Origin: CAYOLL01 sp964404765 [NCBI: uncultured Gemmatimonadota bacterium]
GTDB lineage: Bacteria > 4572-55
DNA length: 27,769 nucleotides
NCBI GenBank assembly: GCA_964404765.1
Contig: CAYOLL010000073.1
Span: 1 to 27,769 of the forward strand
Direction: 5' to 3'
The position numbers and the translations under genes were made by a program. Under the pieces are notes generated by a model. It searched no databases. It had not been told where the DNA came from and was given only the letters and a program-made list of their open reading frames with translations. Positions 7,768 through 16,554 of the stretch are shown piece by piece. How positions within the stretch are numbered: position 1 is the stretch's first letter; every line of letters begins with the position of its first letter.

Positions 7768-9072
7768 TTGTTTAAAGAAACGAGTTACGAAGCTTTTGCC
7801 AGACCGTTTCAGGCGGGTCAGATCGCGCCGGTCTGCCGCGAAATTTGTGCGGACTGGCTGACGCCGGTAAGCGCTTTTATGCGCCTGAGTTCGGGTCATA
7901 GCAGCACTTTTTTGGCCGAAAACTTTGGTGGCCGCTACAGCTTTATTGGCCGCGATCCGTTTATGACGTTACATATCCGGGGCGCACGGATTCAGTTGGA
8001 AAAGGAAAACGAGACTTTTGTGCTCAGCGATCAGCCACTGGAGACCATCCGCAAAGTGTTATCCAAATACCGACGGGCAACCGATGATCGCCTGCCGCCA
8101 TTTACCGCGGGTATGTTCGGTTATATTGGCTATGATGCCTATCGCTGGCTTGATAACGTAGCGGACCCATATTTGGATGATAGCGCTCTGGACGATGCTG
8201 TGCTGATGCTGTTTCGCACGCTATTTGTGCTGGATCATTCTACCCAGCGGCTGTTATTGATTTACAATGCCTTTCCTGATCAGGCGCCCAAGCTTCCGGT
8301 GGGGGAAACCTACGAAAAAGCGCTGGATCGCCTGGACGAAATGGAGGAAAATCTCCTCTACGCCATCCGGACCATGCCCGTTGCGGCCGAAAGCGAACCA
8401 CCATCACCGGAAATTCAAAGCTATTACGCCGCCGCAGATTTTGCAAAAGCAGTGGACGATCTTCGACAACTTGAGACGGATAAAACGGCCGGGGCCGAGC
8501 CGGCATCTCCGGCATGGGTCAATTTTTGTCTGCGGCATAAAGTCGGCGTTGATTTGTCGCCCTTTAACTTATACCGGGCCTGGCGGCTGGCAAAGCCGGG
8601 TAAGTACCATTGGTATATGCACTACAAGCAGCGTCATCTGATGGGCGCATCGGATGTGACTGCGCTTCAGATCGAAAATGAAAGGATCTGTCTGCTTGAC
8701 AATAAACGCAGCCCGACAAGTGATCGAGCCGGCTTATATTCTACCCAAAGCTTGCAATCTGAAAAAGACGCGCTGGCGTATTTGTTCGAAGATTATCCGC
8801 CGCAATGCGGTCAACCGCGAGAGCAAGTTCTGGAGACAATAGACGGGTTGGAAAATCATCGGCGGGCGGCTACGGGCGGAGTGGCCGGCTATCTTGATTT
8901 TTGCGGGAATTGCTTTATGGCGGCTGCCACGCAAACTGCGCTGTATTATCGCAAAAAATGGATTGTGGATCAATTGGCTCCGGTCAGTGAGGCAACTTTG
9001 GAAGCGCAATCTGACCAAGCCTTGCAGGAAATCCGCAATGTGATTGTATCTGCCGGTCAAATCTTATCATGA
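7768..9072 (+). CDS. TrpE-like chorismate-binding family protein, predicted catalytically inactive
   Basis: Residues 30-125 are a good anthranilate synthase component I N-terminal domain: LTPVSAFMRL, FGGRYSFIGRDP (53-64) and AGMFGYIGYDAYRW (114-127). The C-terminal half is recognisably derived from the chorismate-binding domain (PFNLYRAWRLAKPGKYHWYM, LMGASD, ETIDGLE, GGVAGYLDFCGN at 370-381). The catalytic parts are gone. The PIAGTR segment reads LLDNKR, the stretch with KE..EH, DLxRND and HxxS is deleted, SGAPK reads GQPRE, and the QAGAGIV/E end is not present. The length of 434 is short for TrpE (about 490-520). The frame is open throughout, so this looks like a maintained pseudoenzyme rather than a fresh pseudogene. 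The start is a TTG preceded by GAGGTGG; no trp genes adjoin it. Confidence 0.75.
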   Translation: MFKETSYEAFARPFQAGQIAPVCREICADWLTPVSAFMRLSSGHSSTFLAENFGGRYSFIGRDPFMTLHIRGARIQLEKENETFVLSDQPLETIRKVLSKYRRATDDRLPPFTAGMFGYIGYDAYRWLDNVADPYLDDSALDDAVLMLFRTLFVLDHSTQRLLLIYNAFPDQAPKLPVGETYEKALDRLDEMEENLLYAIRTMPVAAESEPPSPEIQSYYAAADFAKAVDDLRQLETDKTAGAEPASPAWVNFCLRHKVGVDLSPFNLYRAWRLAKPGKYHWYMHYKQRHLMGASDVTALQIENERICLLDNKRSPTSDRAGLYSTQSLQSEKDALAYLFEDYPPQCGQPREQVLETIDGLENHRRAATGGVAGYLDFCGNCFMAAATQTALYYRKKWIVDQLAPVSEATLEAQSDQALQEIRNVIVSAGQILS

Positions 9073-9083
9073 TGAAATTTGGG

Positions 9084-9172
9084 ACCCTAAGGGTTTTGCC
9101 TTTTAACCCTTAGGGTCTCCTCCTCGGAATATGGAACACACCCTAAGGGTTGAAGAGCAAAACCCTTAGGGT
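9084..9172. repeat. Two CCCTAAGGG-family palindromes
   Basis: ACCCTAAGGGTT (9084-9095) pairs with AACCCTTAGGGT (9105-9116). A second identical pair lies at 9140-9151 and 9161-9172. The two hairpins differ only in loop sequence. The same family recurs at 12650-12715 and, inside the cyclase gene, at 16865-16897 and 20601-20634. Confidence 0.9.
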
Positions 9173-9210
9173 GAACTTACCCAAAGTTATTAAACTGACG
9201 CTCCTTAGCG

Positions 9211-9259
9211 AAAACAAACAACCCGTTGGATAGGCAGAATCCAACGGGTTGTTTGTTTT
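9211..9259. terminator. Bidirectional terminator between convergent genes
   Basis: A perfect 21-bp inverted repeat (9211-9231 and 9239-9259) has a GC-rich core, AACCCGTTGGAT, with AAAACAAAC on one side and GTTTGTTTT on the other. The loop is 7 bases. It lies between the + strand TrpE-like gene and the - strand peptidase gene and can serve both. Confidence 0.85.
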
Positions 9260-9277
9260 GACTCCAATTTTAATCTT

Positions 9278-9357
9278 GGAGTAGCAAACTTTAGTTTGCC
9301 TGTGCGCCACGTAACTAAATTCCACACCGTTCCTTGCAAGCTGAAGCTTGCTACTCC
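9278..9357. repeat. Nested palindrome element (GGAGTAGCAA ends)
   Basis: Outer arms GGAGTAGCAAAC (9278-9289) and GCTTGCTACTCC (9346-9357) pair with one mismatch. Each contains an inner hairpin: GCAAAC-TTTA-GTTTGC at 9284-9299 and GCAAGCT-GA-AGCTTGC at 9336-9351. It sits directly downstream of the peptidase gene stop. Confidence 0.75.
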
Positions 9358-9370
9358 GGTTTTAGAAGGA

Positions 9371-12300
9371 TTAAAAATCAGGCCCGACGGAGAATTGAAA
9401 AATACCCGAGCTGTGGTAATTGTCAAAATTGGTTTTATTTGACAAATCAAAGCGTAAGATGAAGAACGAGAATGGTATCCTAACCCCAATACCGTAGCTG
9501 GCTTTGATGTCGCGCAATTTCAAACTACCCTGGTCATAGCTGGCGCCACGGAAATTTTCCGTTTCATTCCAGGCCGTACCCATATCCAAAAATACAGCGC
9601 CGCGAATACTCTGAAAGAATATAGGCAACGGCCATCGGAAGGCTATCTGATCTATGAAGGGGAAACGAAATTCCATACTAACCAGGCCAACTTTACTGCC
9701 GATCAAATCCGGATCGGTATCATTGTATCCGCGCATGGTATAGGGCCCGCCAAGCTGAAAGCGTTCGGCAAACGGTCCGGCGCTCAGGGCAAACAGGGAG
9801 CGCACCGCAATCTGATGGCGGCGACTTAAGCGAAAGTAGTGACGGTAATCAAAAACCGCTGTTGTGTACTCCAGGCTTTTGTTAACTATACCCGGCGAAT
9901 GCGAAACGCTTAGCGCAACCCGCGTGCCGCCAACCGGCCCGGTATAGCCCCAGATTGCGTTGTCTTTGCTGAGGGAAATCGAGGGCTCCACCAAAAACTG
10001 GTCGTATTGGTAAATCTCGTCAAGGATAACGTCATTGCCACTGACGGCAATGAAGGAGTTGCGACGGTTGATACCACGCGCCACCATCGAGAGATCAACA
10101 CGCTCAAAGCGCGAAAAAGGATAGCTGACGACACCGATCAGGCCATATTCCCGCTGCTCAGCGTAATAATCGCCAATATAGCTGTAGCCAATAAAATTGT
10201 TCTTCTCATGAAATATGCCAATGCCATAATCCAACCGTTTGGGTAAGTAGTAGTACATGCCCATAATATCGGCATCCTCAATAGAACCACTCAAATTTGC
10301 CAGCACTTGAAAACTATGATCGCCCAATATATCGCTGAAGTATAGCTCCGTTCCGCCAAAAAAACCATATTCATTCGCGTAGGCAAAGCCGCCGGAAACA
10401 TAATCGGGCGACAGTTTGGCGGTATATGTCTGCGGCGTTTTGTCGGCTGGTTCGGGCAAGGTGTCCGATTTGGCCGGATCGTAAGGTCTGTAACCGGAGC
10501 CTTGCTGCACATAGATCGAATCCAGCGGCGTCGACTTTGACAGAAGCGGGGCAGAGATGATGCGGGCGTTCTTATCTTTTTCTTTCGGCTTGATGGGTTG
10601 CTGAATTTCGTGCCGCTCATTCATTTTTTTAAAAGCTTCGTCGATATTTTTAGCCATTTGATCCGGGCTAAGCCGCGTTGTTTGCGCCAGGGGCGTCAGA
10701 TTCTTGTTGTTTAGCGGATCTTCCAGAATGAATAAGTCCCAACCCCATTTTTGAAAAGACGATACGACAATACGCTCGCCATCCTTGGACCAATCCGGAT
10801 CAAAAACCCCGCCGGTGACATTGCTCAGCCGAAAGACTGACGAGTCTTTTAAGCCATAAACGAATAAGTTAGATGTCCCACAATAGTCGGAAATGAAGGC
10901 AACGTGGTCGCCGGATGGACCCCAACAGGGCTGGGTCTCATTGCCGGGCAGGATCACCAGAGGTTCAATTTTTCTGCTTTCCATATTGTAAAGATAGATG
11001 TTTTGATCGTGATAGGTGAATGCGCCTGCGGTCGAATCGAAAATTGCCGGATCCGGCGTCATTTCCGGGTCGGGCCGATCAGATGAAAAAACAATCTGCT
11101 TGCCGTCAAACGACCAGCGAGGATCGTGATCATCAAACCGGTCATCCATTAATCGAGCCAACTCCTGTGTTTCGATCTGTACCACATACAAATCCCGCCG
11201 CCCGTTTTTTATGGCGGCAAAAGCAATTTTGTCCCCAACCGGCGACCAGTCCGGCGACTGAATGGAGTCAAACTCAAAGGTTAACTTCTTCATCAGCTTG
11301 CCCTTATCCACATGATAAAGGTAGATATGATCTTTACCTTCATTCTTGGATACAAAAGCTAACTGCTTGCCGTCAGGCGACCAGGACATATTGCTGCTGA
11401 ACTCGTGCAGCGATTCATAACCGGCGTCCTGTTGGGCTTTGACCAAACGTTTGGTGATTTTGCCGTCATGGGTGGACAACAGATAGATGCTGCTAAAAAT
11501 TTTCCGGTCAGAAAAAAATGCAATCTGATTGCCGTCGGGCGAAAAGACCGGGCGCATATTCAGGAAGGATTGCTCTTTTTCATGATCTGTTAACTTGCGC
11601 CCCATTTCATCACTCGCTTGCAATTCGGCAAACTGCGGCCAGTAATGACGCTTTTGCAAGCGGGTCCATTCTTCGCTAAGCTGTTTGATGGGCAGACCCA
11701 GCGCTTTTTGGATTGCCTGATCAAAGCTTTTGGAAGCGCGGGATTGTTCGATAATTTCACCTAATTTTTCGTCGCCAAACTGCTTGGCAATATAGCGGAC
11801 AATGGCCTGACCCTCTTTGTAGACCATATAGCCGCCGGCGTACTCCAACTCCTCAATCCCGGCCAGATTTTCGGACAAAACGGCCTCGCGGACAAACATT
11901 TCCGTTTCGGTATCCCAACCGTCAGCGGGGCGCGACAAATACTCGGCCAGGCCTTCGGCAAACCACAGCGGCATGCGCATGAAATATTGCTGGGGCGAAA
12001 AAGAATTGGTATAGATCATGTCAAACATGACGGCGTGAACCAACTCGTGCGTAATCAAATGCTTATAGTCGGCATAAGAGCCTTGATAGTGGATTACGAC
12101 CCTATTTTTTAAGGCCTCCGTAAAGCCTTGCAGTCCTTCGTCAATAAAATCGTAGGTTGTATTGGTTTGCTCAAAATCCAGATGTGAGCCGTAGATGATC
12201 AAGGGAATTCTGTGGCTAAGGGCATGGCCAAGTTTTTGAGCAATAAAGTCATGAGACTCTTCGGCCCACTGTGCGGTCATATAGGCCAGTTCTTCCGAAC

Positions 12301-12448
12301 CCTTGTAATAATGAATATCAAAATGCTGGGTCGGCAAAATAGACCACTCAAAATCCTTATACTGGACTTTATTTTGACCAAAGTAGGCCGAGCCGGTTAC
12401 AGGCATGAGTAGCGCCAAAATCAACGCAAATAGTATAGAATGTCGCAT
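9371..12448 (-). CDS. Secreted MA-type metallopeptidase / PD40 propeller / Omp85-like barrel protein
   Basis: This 1025-residue protein has a signal peptide (1-21). A gluzincin peptidase-MA-like domain follows, with HELVHA at 134-139 (zinc His134, His138, catalytic Glu135) and a probable third ligand Glu165 in WFAEGLAEY. Residues about 290-600 hold TolB-like WD40/PD40 propeller repeats with the usual signature (PVFSPDGNQIAFFSDR, MSWSPDGKQLAFVS, PDWSPVGDKIAFA, PRWSFDGKQIVFSSDR, PDWSKDGERIVVSS). After a charged linker, residues about 690-1025 form a beta-barrel ending like BamA/surface antigen (FQLGGPYTMRGYNDTD, then VFLDMGTAWNE). This three-part design is known in FCB bacteria but its function is not settled; outer-membrane location is likely. 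GGAGGT lies six bases before the ATG. It stands alone, convergent with the TrpE-like gene. Confidence 0.88.
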   Translation of the reverse strand: MRHSILFALILALLMPVTGSAYFGQNKVQYKDFEWSILPTQHFDIHYYKGSEELAYMTAQWAEESHDFIAQKLGHALSHRIPLIIYGSHLDFEQTNTTYDFIDEGLQGFTEALKNRVVIHYQGSYADYKHLITHELVHAVMFDMIYTNSFSPQQYFMRMPLWFAEGLAEYLSRPADGWDTETEMFVREAVLSENLAGIEELEYAGGYMVYKEGQAIVRYIAKQFGDEKLGEIIEQSRASKSFDQAIQKALGLPIKQLSEEWTRLQKRHYWPQFAELQASDEMGRKLTDHEKEQSFLNMRPVFSPDGNQIAFFSDRKIFSSIYLLSTHDGKITKRLVKAQQDAGYESLHEFSSNMSWSPDGKQLAFVSKNEGKDHIYLYHVDKGKLMKKLTFEFDSIQSPDWSPVGDKIAFAAIKNGRRDLYVVQIETQELARLMDDRFDDHDPRWSFDGKQIVFSSDRPDPEMTPDPAIFDSTAGAFTYHDQNIYLYNMESRKIEPLVILPGNETQPCWGPSGDHVAFISDYCGTSNLFVYGLKDSSVFRLSNVTGGVFDPDWSKDGERIVVSSFQKWGWDLFILEDPLNNKNLTPLAQTTRLSPDQMAKNIDEAFKKMNERHEIQQPIKPKEKDKNARIISAPLLSKSTPLDSIYVQQGSGYRPYDPAKSDTLPEPADKTPQTYTAKLSPDYVSGGFAYANEYGFFGGTELYFSDILGDHSFQVLANLSGSIEDADIMGMYYYLPKRLDYGIGIFHEKNNFIGYSYIGDYYAEQREYGLIGVVSYPFSRFERVDLSMVARGINRRNSFIAVSGNDVILDEIYQYDQFLVEPSISLSKDNAIWGYTGPVGGTRVALSVSHSPGIVNKSLEYTTAVFDYRHYFRLSRRHQIAVRSLFALSAGPFAERFQLGGPYTMRGYNDTDPDLIGSKVGLVSMEFRFPFIDQIAFRWPLPIFFQSIRGAVFLDMGTAWNETENFRGASYDQGSLKLRDIKASYGIGVRIPFSFFILRFDLSNKTNFDNYHSSGIFQFSVGPDF

Positions 12449-12649
12449 CAGGACCTCCGATTTAAAGCAGGATTGCGCAGCGGGCAGGTAGATAACGGGA
12501 GCTACATAAAACCATAGCTGATATGATTCGGTTTAGTTAAAGTTCCCGGCAAAAGCGGGATCGGTCGCTACGGACGCAGCCGCAAACACGCCGAGCCAAA
12601 TGTGCTTATACCGATGCCCGATACCAAAAAAGAATTGCACACTGCGGAA

Positions 12650-12715
12650 AAACCCTAAGGGTCTTGCAAGAGTTTACTTGATAATGAGGTGCACCATTTA
12701 AGACCCTTAGGGTTT
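12650..12715. repeat. CCCTAAGGG-family palindrome in a 319-base gene-free region
   Basis: AAACCCTAAGGGTCTT (12650-12665) pairs perfectly with AAGACCCTTAGGGTTT (12700-12715), leaving a 34-base loop, longer than in other family members. A further outer pair, ATACCAAAA (12621-12629) and TTTTGGTAT (12746-12754), encloses it. Nothing else recognisable was seen in 12449-12767. Confidence 0.85.
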
Positions 12716-12767
12716 ATGTGCCGATTATGTACAACTCATTTTCGGTTTTGGTATTACAACGCAAAGA

Positions 12768-13685
12768 CTATGCTGCGCTAAAATAGGCAAACGTCTTTTG
12801 TAAACCATCTACTAACGAAACTTGCGGCTGCCAGCCCAACAAACGGGCGGCCTTGTCACAGGCGATCACGCTGCGTTGCTGTTCACCCGGCTTAGCCGGC
12901 GCATGAAGTTCCGGCATGTCCGATTTGGCAATCGTCCGCAGTTGCAAAAATATGTCCGTGATGGTCGTTTCAATGCCCGTGCCAATGTTGAAGATGTCGG
13001 GTGTTTCGCGCCCCACGGCCTTCAGATTGGCCTGCACGACATCGCCTACGTAGACAAAATCGCGGGTTTGTTGACCGTCACCGTTGATGCTGGCCTGCTC
13101 GCCCTTCAGTAGTCGTTGGCAGAAAATGGCCACTACGCCGGCCTCGCCATGCGGATTCTGACGCGGGCCGTAGACATTGGCATAGCGCAGAACGGTATAC
13201 TGTAAGCCGTAGACTTCGTGATAAAAATGCAGATATTTTTCCGTGGCAAACTTGCTGACGCCGTAGGGCGATATGGGTCGGCAAAGATGATCTTCGGCGG
13301 CGGGAAAGCGCTCTTGCTCGCCGTAAATGGCCCCGCCGGTCGAAGCAAAGATGACTTGCTGCAGGCCGTTTGGCCGCGCCTGTTCCAGCAGATTCAAAAA
13401 GCCGAGGATGTTGACATTGGCGTCGTAAAGCGGATCGACCACCGAACGGCGCACGTCCATCTGCGCGGCATGGTGATTAATGACTTGCGGACGCTCTTTG
13501 GCCAGAATCGCCGCCATGTCCGCCGAACGAATATCCACCGGATAAAACACGGCTTGCGGATGAATATTTTCGCGCCGACCGCTGCTCAAGTCATCCACTA
13601 CGACCACATCGTGTCCGACTTCGATATAAGCGTCGGCAATGTGCGAAGCGATGAAGCCGGCCCCGCCGGTGACTAATATTTTCAT
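12768..13685 (-). CDS. NAD-dependent epimerase/dehydratase, UDP-glucose 4-epimerase-like
   Basis: This 305-residue extended short-chain dehydrogenase opens with the Rossmann motif TGGAGFIASH (6-15) and the acidic DD (31-32) that binds NAD ribose. It has HHAAQMDVRRSV (71-82), the active-site Ser/Thr in FASTGGAIYG (113-122) and Tyr141-x3-Lys145 (YGVSK). VLRYANVYGPRQ and DGQQTRDFVYVGDVV are typical of GalE/UDP-glucuronate epimerase-like sugar-nucleotide enzymes acting in surface polysaccharide synthesis. The substrate is not certain. The start at 13685 (MKILVTGGAG) is preferred over an upstream in-frame ATG because the Rossmann strand begins there. No other polysaccharide genes adjoin. Confidence 0.9.
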   Translation of the reverse strand: MKILVTGGAGFIASHIADAYIEVGHDVVVVDDLSSGRRENIHPQAVFYPVDIRSADMAAILAKERPQVINHHAAQMDVRRSVVDPLYDANVNILGFLNLLEQARPNGLQQVIFASTGGAIYGEQERFPAAEDHLCRPISPYGVSKFATEKYLHFYHEVYGLQYTVLRYANVYGPRQNPHGEAGVVAIFCQRLLKGEQASINGDGQQTRDFVYVGDVVQANLKAVGRETPDIFNIGTGIETTITDIFLQLRTIAKSDMPELHAPAKPGEQQRSVIACDKAARLLGWQPQVSLVDGLQKTFAYFSAA

Positions 13686-13705
13686 GTAACTTTCACTTTG
13701 CATTA

Positions 13706-13797
13706 GCCACAAAGGCACTAAGACGTTAAGAATCACAAAGGTAATATTTGTCGTCCGATGATCTTCGTATAACTTAGTGTTTTTGTGCCTTTGTGGC
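13706..13797. repeat. Inverted repeat GCCACAAAGGCAC ... GTGCCTTTGTGGC
   Basis: The 13-base arms at 13706-13718 and 13785-13797 are perfect complements. CTAAG/CTTAG (13718-13722, 13773-13777) continues the pairing imperfectly. The element fills the gap between pepF and the epimerase gene. Similar 'cacaaaggcac' repeats are, from memory, common between genes in many bacterial genomes. Confidence 0.8.
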
Positions 13798-13833
13798 GAA
13801 AGATTTTCTTACTTTTGAAGATTTGGAAAACCG

Positions 13834-15606
13834 TTACTCAAACACCTTCATGAGCTCGCGGAAACGGTTAAACAGCGGCTCGTAGACGCCGGAATCGTGC
13901 ATGTCCACGCCGGCTTTTTTGAGCTGATCGAGCGGGAAGTCGCTGCCGCCGGACTTCAACAACTCCAGATACGGCACGGTATTACCCTTCAGGATTTGGT
14001 CGGCAAAGTGATAGGCGCAGGCAATGCCCGTCGCATATTGGAAGACATAATAATTGTTGTAGAAATGCGGGATGCGCGACCATTCATAAGGTGTGTATTC
14101 GTTTTTGCGCATGGCCGGGCCATAGTAGCGGGCATTCAAATCCTCGTAAAGATCGCACAGCCAGTCGGCGGTCAGAGCCTTGCCTTCTTCCACGCGCTGA
14201 TGGATTTTGCGCTCGAAGTTGGCAAACTGGGTCTGGCGGAAGAAAGTGGCGCGAATGCCGTCCATTTCGCGGTTTAGCACGTAGCGGCGGGTTTCGCCTT
14301 CGTAATTTTCCAGCAGATAATGGGTCAGCAGCCGCTCGTTGACGGTGCTGGCGATTTCGGCCACAAAAATAGTATACTCCGACTTGGTGGCCGGCTGATG
14401 CTTGCGCGCCAGATACGAGTGCATCGAATGGCCGGCTTCGTGGGCCAGGGTGTAGACGTTGTCCAATGTATCGTTGTAGTTCATCAGAATATAGGGCAAG
14501 GTGTCGTAGCAGCCGCTGCTGAAGGCGCCGCTGCGTTTGCCCTTGTTTTCATATTTATCCACCCAGCGTTCGGTGGTCATGCCTGCCCGCAAAATCTGCA
14601 CGTAATCGTCACCCAAAGGTTTAAAGGCTTTTAAAATCATCTCTACCGCTTCGTCGTAGCTAAACTTCATGGCCAAATCCGGCACGAGCGGCACATGCAA
14701 ATCCCACATTTCCATTTCGTTCAGCTTGAGTTGACGCTGGCGGATTTCCATATATTTGTGCAGCAAATGGGCATTCTTCTCGGTTGACAAAATCAGGGTG
14801 TGATAAACGCCTTCGTCGATGGCCTTGTGATATAAAGCCGATTCCAGCGTATTTTTATAGCTGCGGATTTCGGCAAAAAACTGGTGCTGTTTGACCTGAG
14901 CGTTCAGCGTCGCCGCGCAGGTGTGGGCCAGGCCCATGAACTGGCCGAACATCGAAATATGGGTATTGCGGCGCAGCACGCGATCCGGCGACTCCATCAG
15001 CTTGCCGTAGGAGCCGTGCGTGACCAGATGCGGCTCTTTGTTGCTGTCGCGGGCGGTCGGGAAGGTAATATCGACGCTTTCCAATTTTTCGTAAATATTA
15101 TGGACATCTTCCCACAGCGGCGTACCGCGGGCCAGCAGCTTTTCTTCGGCGTCGCTCAGGATATGAGCCTTTTCGCGGATGAGCCGCCGGAAATCCATAT
15201 CATACTCGGCCAGGGTCGGATCGGTCAGGCAGCTTTGCAGAAACGCGTCGGATTTGGCCGACAGTTCCGGCGTGATAAAGGCGATGCCCATGGCCAGCTT
15301 GGCGATCAAATTGGTGGCCTCGGCGCGCAACTGCTGGCACTGACTGTCGCCCAGATCCGTCACGCCCAGCAGCGAGGCATACATCATCACGCACTCCACG
15401 TCGCGCTTGAGCGTCATGACCATGTCCATACAGGATTTGACTTGCGCGGCGCTGTTTAATTGCCCTACGAAGGCATTTAATTCCGGCACACGCTGCTCCA
15501 CACGCCGGCAGGCGGCTTTCCAATCTTCTTCGGTCGCAAAAATTTGGGTCAGGTCCCAGGTGTCTTCCGTTTTCACCTGGTCACGGGTTTTGAGCTTTTC
15601 CATCAT
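13834..15606 (-). CDS. pepF: Oligoendopeptidase F (M3B metallopeptidase)
   Basis: The 590-residue product is a cytoplasmic zinc peptidase that cleaves short peptides. HEAGH (389-393) gives the zinc ligands His389 and His393 and catalytic Glu390, and Glu417 in FVAEIASTVNE is the likely third ligand. The N-terminal KTEDTWDLTQIFATEEDW is typical of PepF, as are GAFSSGCYDTLPYILMNY before the active site and NNYYVFQYATG near the C-terminus. The length is normal. The start at 15606 is set by AAAGGA four bases upstream; MM doublet starts at 15606/15603 are both possible. The frame remains open further upstream to 15705 without support. It is monocistronic or followed by the epimerase gene after about 150 bases of repeat. 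Confidence 0.94.
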   Translation of the reverse strand: MMEKLKTRDQVKTEDTWDLTQIFATEEDWKAACRRVEQRVPELNAFVGQLNSAAQVKSCMDMVMTLKRDVECVMMYASLLGVTDLGDSQCQQLRAEATNLIAKLAMGIAFITPELSAKSDAFLQSCLTDPTLAEYDMDFRRLIREKAHILSDAEEKLLARGTPLWEDVHNIYEKLESVDITFPTARDSNKEPHLVTHGSYGKLMESPDRVLRRNTHISMFGQFMGLAHTCAATLNAQVKQHQFFAEIRSYKNTLESALYHKAIDEGVYHTLILSTEKNAHLLHKYMEIRQRQLKLNEMEMWDLHVPLVPDLAMKFSYDEAVEMILKAFKPLGDDYVQILRAGMTTERWVDKYENKGKRSGAFSSGCYDTLPYILMNYNDTLDNVYTLAHEAGHSMHSYLARKHQPATKSEYTIFVAEIASTVNERLLTHYLLENYEGETRRYVLNREMDGIRATFFRQTQFANFERKIHQRVEEGKALTADWLCDLYEDLNARYYGPAMRKNEYTPYEWSRIPHFYNNYYVFQYATGIACAYHFADQILKGNTVPYLELLKSGGSDFPLDQLKKAGVDMHDSGVYEPLFNRFRELMKVFE

Positions 15607-16017
15607 AAAATCCTTTCTCATGCTTTGGGGTGAATGAAAAATAGAGCGCGTATAACCGTATTTTAGCCGGTCATCCAAGCCCGTATTTCCGAAAGTGCAG
15701 ATCATTATGCCGATAGAATTGTATTAGCGCATATTCTGATTATTTTATTCCCAATAAACATTCTGTATTGTATGCTATTCGCGCTCATTTTCCAAATAAA
15801 AAAGACCGCCCATCGCTGGACGATCTATCTTTATTAATTGGCTCATGGAGCAAGTTTGTGAAAATCCAACCTTGGGAAGGCTTCAGTGCACAAAACATGC
15901 GAATTTCAAATTAAACCTTCGCAAGGTTTCACCATCTTATCCCATGAACCTATTAATTAATTAAAAATAAGAAGCGTGTACTGTACTAGCGTGTATTAAA
16001 AAGATGCGCCATTAAGA
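15607..16017. other. Gene-free region upstream of pepF
   Basis: This stretch holds the pepF ribosome site at its left end, an imperfect hairpin near 15797-15837 flanked by A and T runs that could act as a weak terminator for the GrpB gene, and a small palindromic element at 15868-15928. No supported gene was seen. Confidence 0.6.
15868..15928. repeat. Decayed copy of the AACCTTGCGAAGGTT element
   Basis: AACCTTGGGAAGGCT (15868-15882) and an intact AACCTTCGCAAGGTT (15914-15928) enclose 31 bases. It is shorter than the copies at 7170 and 27340, and its left end carries substitutions. Confidence 0.65.
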
Positions 16018-16554
16018 TCAAGACGTTTCTTCCTTCCATCGCCTGGCCCGACGATCCATTTCCTGAATAAACGCCGTCTTGCCCGTATTGTAGCCGTCAA
16101 TATCAGCAGCGTATTTTTGCGCCAGTTCCAGCTTGAGTTCGGCGTAACGCGCCGCCTCGTCCGGATGAGCCATCATGTAATCCCGAAAATCCAGATGGCG
16201 AGCAATTTCCGGATGGCCGCTCTGATAGAAGTGAACGTGATGGGTGCGATGCGTTTCCGTGCCCTTGCCAAAGAAGCGCCGCCCGGCAATACCAAACTCA
16301 CCTTTGGCAAAATAACCCAGTTGGATCAGTTGGCTCTCATGCGTATCAACGGCGTGAATCTCCGCCACTTCGATCAAAATGTCAATAACCGGCTTGGCGC
16401 AGATGCCGGGAATGACCGTGCTGCCAAAGTGGTGGACGCGGACGATGCCCAGCCCGACGATGGCGGACAGCCGCGCCGCCTCGACGGCAAATTCTTCTGC
16501 CCAGGCCGGGTTGGGCGGGACGACTTCAACTTTGCGGATCGGTGGGGGGTTCAT
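16018..16554 (-). CDS. GrpB family protein (UPF0157, nucleotidyltransferase fold)
   Basis: The 178-residue protein matches the GrpB/UPF0157 family. It has the early VVPPNPAWAEEF, the nucleotidyltransferase-like motif HHFGSTVIPG (41-50) followed by KPVIDILIEV (54-63), and the C-terminal YNTGKTAFI. GrpB proteins share the polymerase-beta-type nucleotidyltransferase fold, but their reaction is not established. The ATG overlaps the stop of the upstream cyclase gene in an ATGA (16551-16554), so the two are translationally coupled. This suggests that it works with the cyclase or merely rides with it. The length is normal for the family. Confidence 0.9.
   Translation of the reverse strand: MNPPPIRKVEVVPPNPAWAEEFAVEAARLSAIVGLGIVRVHHFGSTVIPGICAKPVIDILIEVAEIHAVDTHESQLIQLGYFAKGEFGIAGRRFFGKGTETHRTHHVHFYQSGHPEIARHLDFRDYMMAHPDEAARYAELKLELAQKYAADIDGYNTGKTAFIQEMDRRARRWKEETS

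Noticed and set aside
7548-7775. Small + strand gene upstream of the TrpE-like gene
   Set aside because: The frame lies mostly in the repeat block 7259-7641 and encodes a low-complexity peptide; no ribosome site.
8450-9072. Frameshift explaining the loss of TrpE motifs
   Set aside because: Remnant motifs before and after the missing parts (PFNLYRAW, LMGASD, GGVAGYLDFCGN) are all in one frame, so the losses are substitutions and deletions, not a frame change.
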